From the NCBI RefSeq assembly GCF_000613865.1, contig NZ_BAJU01000013.1:1-64000 (forward strand): 64,000 bases of DNA, written 5' to 3'. The notes below the pieces were generated by a model that saw only the letters and a program-made list of their open reading frames with translations, had not been told where the DNA came from and made no database searches. Both the position numbers and the translations under genes were made by a program. Positions 58,560-64,000 of the stretch are shown piece after piece (positions within the stretch are counted from its first letter, which is position 1; each line of letters begins with the position of its first letter). This stretch comes from Acetobacter okinawensis JCM 25146. Lineage in GTDB: Bacteria > Pseudomonadota > Alphaproteobacteria > Acetobacterales > Acetobacteraceae.

Positions 58560-60991
58560 ATGCTTCGTATGCCTGCTCGCGTATTATGTGTGCTCTCGCT
58601 CTTTTTCTTTTCCATTCCCCTACTGGCAGAGCCGGGCACGGCACAGACCACGGAGCAGCCCAGAGCGGCCCTGAATGCGGGCAACGTCTCCTCCCCGCTG
58701 ATTATCAGCGCGCAGGATATTGTCTCTGACAAAACACTTGATGATATCGGGGCAGAAATACGCTCCATCTACAAAAGTGGTGTGGCTGAACATGCCGGGC
58801 AGAGCGCCATTGACCTGAGCACACTGCTCCAGCGCGCCGCGGCCGTTTCCACCCGGACTGACAAGCTTATGGCGCGCATCAAGCCTTATCAGGATGTGTA
58901 CCAGAGCTTTGTGGACATTCTGGGCAAGCCCCCCACCAAGGACGACCCGCCCGAAGTTGCTTCCATTACCGAACAGCGCGAAAGCCTGAACAGGCGGCAA
59001 AAAGATATTTCCGCCCGCATGACACGGCTGAAGCTTTATCAGGTGGAAGCGCAGCAGCTGGTTAACGAACTGCGCCAGCATGACAGCGCAATCCAGCAGG
59101 CAACGCTGTGGCAGCAGTTGCCCTCCCCACTGGGGATCAACTTCTGGTCCCAGTTCATTCAGGCCGCACCACAGGACGGCCGCAGGCTGCACGCTCTTGG
59201 AGCGGAAACACTGGCCATGCTGGCCGTTGCCATGACTGGCAAGCGCATTTTTATCACATTCGCCGGTCTATGTGGCTCCGTGCTGTTGCTGGTCGGGTGG
59301 CTGTGTGCGCGCAAACCTATCCGCCTGCTGACAACCCGCTTTTTGCCACAGGGGCGCATACGCCCCATTGCTGCAACAGTCGTGTGTGGGCTTGTGAGTG
59401 TGCTGGCCTGCGCCATTTCGTTTCAGGTTTTTTGGAACACGCTGGCTTTTGACAACCTCGCCGTAGGGGATGATCTGGACCAGCTTGCCAGCATGGTGGC
59501 AACACAGGCCCCCCTGTGCGGACTGGTGCTGGAGCTTGGCTTCTGTTTTCTCAGCCGCAACGCGGAATGGCGCATTTTCAGCATGTCGGACGATCTGGCG
59601 CGCAACCTGCGCCTGTTCCCATCATGGTTGGCCATTGCCATGATCGTGCGTGGAATCCTACGTTATGTGGATACGCAGAGCGGCCTCTCCCTGCTGAGTG
59701 TGCAGTTGATGGATGGGCTTTATACTCTGGCGGTCAGCCCGCTGCTGTTTGCCATCCCGCGCAAGCTGCGCCTGACTGCGGCACAGGATGAGGATGCGGA
59801 ACAGGCCGGCACCGAGCAGACACCCCCTCTTGCACAGTTCCTGCGCAGTCTGGCCATGGGCATTTCCATTATCTGCTGGATTGCGGTTCTGACGGGTTAC
59901 ATCCCCCTTGCCTACACGCTTATCTCGTGGGTGAGTGTTATGGCCCTGAGCATGACAACGCTTTTGCTGCTGTCCATGCTTGTTACGGCTGCCGGGGGCG
60001 CATTATTTGCCTCACGCGCGCCTCTGGGCCGCCATCTGGTGGAGCTGGGGCTACCACCGCGGCTGATTAACCAGGCCAGTATTCTTATCCCCGGTCTGGT
60101 CAATGTTCTTTTGCTGGCGGTGGCATATGCCGTGGCCACATCGGGCGCTAATTTTGACCCACCCCAGATATGGCAGCAACTCTACTCCCTGTTCCACGGC
60201 ACGGAGGACAGTAATACCTCTTCCGTCTCGCTTGACGCCATTTTGCTGTGCATTGCCCTCCCTCTTGTTGGGTATCAGGCGATTAAAATTGTAAAGTCAT
60301 GGTTCCAGCAAAGGTTTTTCCCCGCAACGTCGCTGGATATCGGGGCGCAGGCCTCCATCCTGAGCATACTGGGTTATGCCGCATGGATCCTGATCGGACT
60401 GGCCATGGTTGCAGCCCTTGGGGTGACACTCAAAAGCATGACATGGGTTGTCAGCGCCCTGTCCGTGGGGATCGGCTTTGGCCTGCAATCCATTGTGCAG
60501 AACTTTGTCTCGGGCATTATTCTTATGGCCGAACGCCCCGTATCGGTCGGGGATGTGGTGACCATTGCAGGCGTGACCGGCAAGGTGGAACGCATTAGCG
60601 TACGCTCCACAGACATACGGCTCGATGATAAATCGACCATGATTGTCCCGAACTCGCAGTTCATTACATCGGCGGTCAAAAACGCAACACGGGCGCAAAA
60701 ACCCGGTGTTTTTACCGTGGAACTGGACCTGCCCTTTGCCTCGGACCTGAACAAGGCCAGCAGCGTGGTCATTGCTACCTTAAGCGCGTGCGAGGATACG
60801 GACCCGGACAGCCCCCCCACCGTGAGCATGACATCGGTTGCCGATGCTCCGCCGTGCTGACCGGCTCGGCCAAGGCGCGCGATGGGGTGGAAATCAAAAC
60901 GGCTCGCAGCAGCGCGCTTTTTGCAATCTGGCAGGCGTTTCAGGAAAACGAAATTCCCGTCACCTTCCGCCAGACCGTGCGCGCACCGTAA
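58560..60991 (+). CDS. MscS family mechanosensitive channel with N-terminal DUF3772-like domain (one frameshift)
   Basis: About 810 residues. Signal peptide (MLRMPARVLCVLSLFFFSIPL), a large periplasmic helical domain to about residue 210, eight or more membrane helices, and a C-terminal MscS core: LSVGIGFGLQSIVQNFVSG, RPVSVGDVVTIAGVTGKVERISVRSTDI and MIVPNSQFITSAVKN. The frame breaks at about 60846; adding one G (GATGCTCC to GATGGCTCC) restores SVADGSAVLTGSAKARDGVEIK and a stop at 60991. Role: release of solutes on hypo-osmotic shock. Confidence 0.88.
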
Positions 60992-61011
60992 GCCCCACCC
61001 CGGAATACACG

Positions 61012-62508
61012 TTACTGCTCGTGGATATTGTCCAGATCAGCAAAGCGCGTGTATTCCCCTTCAAAGAACAGGTTGATGGTGCCGGTTGGCCCATGACGCT
61101 GCTTTTCCAGAATAAGTTCGGCCTTGTTGTGGACCAGCCCCATCTTGCGCTGCCACTCGTCCATGGCCACTGAGTATTTGTCCATGGAATCGTAGGCTGT
61201 TTCCTTGGGCATACGCTGTTGCAGGTAGTATTCGTCACGATAGACGAACATGACCGCATCCGCGTCCTGCTCAATGGAGCCTGATTCACGCAAGTCGGAG
61301 AGCATGGGCCGCTTGTCCTCACGGCTTTCCACCTGACGTGAAAGCTGGGAAAGGGCAATAACCGGCACTTCCAGTTCCTTGGCAATGGCCTTGAGGCCCT
61401 GCGTAATCATGGAAATTTCCAGCACGCGGCTTTCCGGGCGTGTGCCAACAGAAGGCCGCATGAGTTGCAGGTAGTCCACCACAATCAGGCTCAGCCCCTG
61501 TGTACGCTTGAGCCTGCGGCACCGGGTACGCATGGCCGAGAGCGAGATAGCGGGCGTATCATCAATCAGCAGTGGCAGGCGGGCCAGTTCGTGGCTGACC
61601 CTTACAAAGCGGTCAAACTCCTTTTGCCCGATGTCCCCCCGTCGGATCCGCTCGCCCGAGACTTCTGCCTGTTCGGACAAAATACGGGTTGCCAACTGCT
61701 CGGCCGACATTTCGAGCGAGAAAATAGCAACAGACCCATTGGGTTTGCCTCCTTTTTCCTCTGCCTCGTCCATAATGGCGCGCGCAGCCGAGAACGCAAT
61801 TTTGGTAGCCAGCGCCGTTTTGCCCATGGCCGGGCGCCCTGCCAGAATAAGCAGATCGGATGGGTGCAGCCCCCCGGTCTTTTTATCCAGATCCCGCAGC
61901 CCCGATGTCAGGCCCGTGACGTGCCCTGCACTCTGGAAGGCAAGAGCCGCAACATTCAGCGCCCCGGTCAGCGCTTTGTTAAAGGCGACAAAATCCCCGT
62001 CCTTGCCTTTTTCGGTCGCCAGTCTGAACAGGGCTTCTTCCCCCGCTTCAATCTGGTCCGGGCCGGACAGGTCACCTGTCGCGCCAAAGGCGTTGTTAAC
62101 AACGGTCTCGCCAATATCAATCAACTGGCGGCGGATCCACGCATCATGGATCGCGCGCCCGTAATCCCCTGCGTTGATAATCCCGACCATGGATGTCAGC
62201 AGTTTGGCCAGATAGGCCATGCCGCCCACGCTATCGAGCATGCCCGAGTTTTCCAGCTCCGCGCGCATGGTCACCGGGTCGGCCAGCTGGCCGTTTTCCA
62301 CCCTGCGGGCAATAGCCGCATAAAGCTGGCCATTCACCCGGTTGGCAAAATGCTCACCCGCCAGAAAGTCGGATACGCGGTCATACGCACGGTTGTTGGT
62401 CAGCAAGGCCCCAAGCAGAGCCTGTTCGGCCTCAATATTGGCCGGGGGCTGGCGCAGGGTTAAACCCAGCAGGCCATCTTCTTTTGGTTTGTCGGTCTGT
62501 GTTGTCAT
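61012..62508 (-). CDS. dnaB: Replicative DNA helicase DnaB
   Basis: 498 residues. N-terminal domain NIEAEQALLGALLTNN; RecA-like core with Walker A AGRPAMGKTALATK, IFSLEMSAEQLATR, Walker B LIVVDYLQLM and the LSQLSRQVESREDKRPMLSDLRESGSIEQDADAV block. The GTG at 62514 gives two more residues. The only DNA helicase loader contact seen here is itself; no loader gene nearby. Frame intact. Confidence 0.96.
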   Translation of the reverse strand: MTTQTDKPKEDGLLGLTLRQPPANIEAEQALLGALLTNNRAYDRVSDFLAGEHFANRVNGQLYAAIARRVENGQLADPVTMRAELENSGMLDSVGGMAYLAKLLTSMVGIINAGDYGRAIHDAWIRRQLIDIGETVVNNAFGATGDLSGPDQIEAGEEALFRLATEKGKDGDFVAFNKALTGALNVAALAFQSAGHVTGLTSGLRDLDKKTGGLHPSDLLILAGRPAMGKTALATKIAFSAARAIMDEAEEKGGKPNGSVAIFSLEMSAEQLATRILSEQAEVSGERIRRGDIGQKEFDRFVRVSHELARLPLLIDDTPAISLSAMRTRCRRLKRTQGLSLIVVDYLQLMRPSVGTRPESRVLEISMITQGLKAIAKELEVPVIALSQLSRQVESREDKRPMLSDLRESGSIEQDADAVMFVYRDEYYLQQRMPKETAYDSMDKYSVAMDEWQRKMGLVHNKAELILEKQRHGPTGTINLFFEGEYTRFADLDNIHEQ

Positions 62509-62576
62509 GCTCACATCATGGGCCTGTTACGGGGGCGGGGCTGGCGCATGGCCAACGTGCAGGCTGGGGCTGCGGT

Positions 62577-63230
62577 TTAGCTGGCATCAAAAGTCGCTAC
62601 AAAGTCGGCAAGGCCGGTCTGCCTGCGCGTTAACAGCCGTGCCGCCACCAGAACGGAGCGTGCCTCGGTAACTGCCCTGTCCAGCTCGGTGTTGACAATA
62701 ACAGTATCAAACTCCTGCCAGTGCGAAATTTCATCACGTGCCGCGGCCATGCGGCGGGCAATTTCGTCCGGGTGGTCGGAACCACGGCCCGTTAGCCGAC
62801 GTTCAAGCTCTTCAAGGGATGGGGGGAGCACAAACAGGCCGACCACATCATCCGGCAGGGCCTCGCGTATCTGCCTGTGGCCTTGCCAGTCTATGTCGAA
62901 CACCATGTCATGCCCTGCAGTAAGCGCCTGCTCCACTGGCGCACGGGGCGTGCCATAGCCACGGCCAAATACAATGGCCCACTCCAGCAGCTCGCCCGCC
63001 TGCGCCATGGCCTCAAACTGTTCCATGGTCCGAAAGTAATAATGCACGCCTTCCTTTTCCCCCGGTCGGGGCTGGCGTGTGGTGACGGAAACAGAATGTT
63101 TGAGTTTTGTGTCCGATGCGCGCAGCGCATTGGCAATGGTAGATTTGCCAGCACCCGATGGGGCGGAAATAACAAGGCATACACCCCGCCGTGTTGCGTG
63201 CCCCGGATGAGCCGTTCCATTGTGCGCCAT
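62577..63230 (-). CDS. gmk: Guanylate kinase
   Basis: 217 residues. P-loop SAPSGAGKSTIAN; GMP site SVTTRQPRPGEKEGVHYYF; FDIDWQGHRQIREALPDD; RLTGRGSDHPDEIARR lid. Phosphorylates GMP to GDP. It lies upstream of dnaB on the same strand and is divergent from the SDR gene 108 bases away. Frame intact. Confidence 0.96.
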   Translation of the reverse strand: MAHNGTAHPGHATRRGVCLVISAPSGAGKSTIANALRASDTKLKHSVSVTTRQPRPGEKEGVHYYFRTMEQFEAMAQAGELLEWAIVFGRGYGTPRAPVEQALTAGHDMVFDIDWQGHRQIREALPDDVVGLFVLPPSLEELERRLTGRGSDHPDEIARRMAAARDEISHWQEFDTVIVNTELDRAVTEARSVLVAARLLTRRQTGLADFVATFDAS

Positions 63231-63338
63231 GCTGCTCTTTCACACCCTGTCTGTTCAAACTGACGATCTTGCCCCTTCATGCCAGAAGCGGCCATGCTGC
63301 GCCACCGCGCTTTATGTCAAAGGAAGGCGGACACCACC

Positions 63339-64000
63339 ATGAAACACGACAGCATTCTTATTACCGGTGCATCCTCCGGCTTAGGGCGCGCACTGGCCCA
63401 GACTCTGGCCCGCCCGGGCCGCAAACTGTGGCTTGGCGGGCGCAATGCCGCCCGGCTGGAGGAAACCGCACGCCACTGCATTAGCCAAGGTGCAGCGGTG
63501 GAGCTCAAGCTCTGTGATGTCACGCACACTGCGGCCATGGCAGAGTGGGTGCAGGGCACGGGTGGTCTGGACATGGTTCTGGCCTGTGCAGGCATTACCG
63601 GCGGCACCCGCAACCCCTTGCACCCCGACCACCCCGCTGCCGAGCCGGAACCCCAGATACGCCGGATTTTTGCAACAGACCTGCACGGTGTGCTCAACAC
63701 CGTGCTCCCCGCACTGGAACTGATGGAACGCCAGCCCCGCGCCGCAGATGGCATGCGGGGGCGGATTTGCGCCATTTCCTCCGTGGCGGGGCTTGTCTCC
63801 TTCCCCGGAACTCCCTCCTACAGTGCGGCCAAGGCGGCTGTGGACCGCTTTATGGTGGCAACCGGGGGCAATGCCAAAAAAGCGGGTATTCTGCTCAGTT
63901 CGGTTGTTTGCGGTTTTATTGATACGCCCATGGTGGCACGCAACGCCTTCCCCATGCCCGGCCTGACAGACGTGCAGAGCGCCAGCCGCAGGATCCTGCG
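63339..64000 (+). CDS. Short-chain dehydrogenase/reductase (3' partial)
   Basis: Open from ATG 63339 (GGAAGG site 9 bases upstream) to the window edge, about 220 residues with no stop. Rossmann motif TGASSGLG at residues 8-15, CDVT, CAGITGG in place of NNAG, catalytic Ser in ISSVAG and YSAAK (Tyr and Lys). Family members in acetic acid bacteria act on sugars, polyols or acyl chains; the substrate is not deducible. Confidence 0.88.
   Translation, partial: MKHDSILITGASSGLGRALAQTLARPGRKLWLGGRNAARLEETARHCISQGAAVELKLCDVTHTAAMAEWVQGTGGLDMVLACAGITGGTRNPLHPDHPAAEPEPQIRRIFATDLHGVLNTVLPALELMERQPRAADGMRGRICAISSVAGLVSFPGTPSYSAAKAAVDRFMVATGGNAKKAGILLSSVVCGFIDTPMVARNAFPMPGLTDVQSASRRIL

Overview
The window is a stretch of ordinary bacterial chromosome that is GC-rich except for short AT-rich regulatory patches. 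Gene content and order suggest an alphaproteobacterium of the Acetobacteraceae, probably an acetic acid bacterium. Clues are the ribF-ileS-lspA-DUF3035 run, a PduO-type cobalamin adenosyltransferase, a type B PutA, DUF1491 and DUF3035 proteins, and many small exported proteins of the kind seen in this family. I see no insertion sequence, prophage, CRISPR array, rRNA operon or plasmid gene. Genus placement is inference.

Layout. 1-6.6 kb: S41 protease, DUF1491, OmpA-like protein, cysK divergent from an Rrf2 regulator, and two exported proteins. 6.7-9.7 kb: parE and an EamA exporter. 9.7-21.8 kb: a minus-strand run, in transcription order recX, CHAP lipoprotein, tatA, mtnB-mtnD-mtnC (methionine salvage), ribF, ileS, lspA, DUF3035 lipoprotein, mutL and a lone nuoM. 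22-25.6 kb: argD-argF, a 105-residue protein and hslO (Hsp33). 25.7-37.7 kb: lipoprotein, hrpB, HtrA protease, aldo/keto reductase, holC against pepA, cysQ, tsaC/sua5 and a D-2-hydroxyacid dehydrogenase. 37.8-45.2 kb: small membrane and coiled-coil proteins, cobalamin adenosyltransferase, DUF423, an RlmM-like methyltransferase, acetyl-CoA synthetase and a DUF2501-like protein. 45.7-54.4 kb: a proline-use cluster (GntR regulator, putA, DUF1275 protein, amino-acid permease, outer-membrane barrel). 54.8-64 kb: tRNA-Gly(CCC), radA, mlaE-mlaF, MscS-type channel, dnaB, gmk and a truncated SDR.

The dominant oddity is the number of single-base frameshifts. I can place 19 in 16 genes, including parE, tsaC, argF and mlaEF, which should not all be dead. 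Restoring one base (one event needs a base removed) gives a full-length family member each time. Consensus sequencing error is the most economical explanation, so these genes are annotated as single CDSs with the break stated. Sixteen of the 19 lie in plus-strand genes.

No new multi-gene system is evident. The most interesting regulatory signals are a promoter-terminator pair directly in front of argD, an identical 12-bp palindrome upstream of putA and of the porin-permease pair about 8 kb away, and an Rrf2 regulator without Fe-S cysteines paired with cysK in the manner of CymR/CysK.
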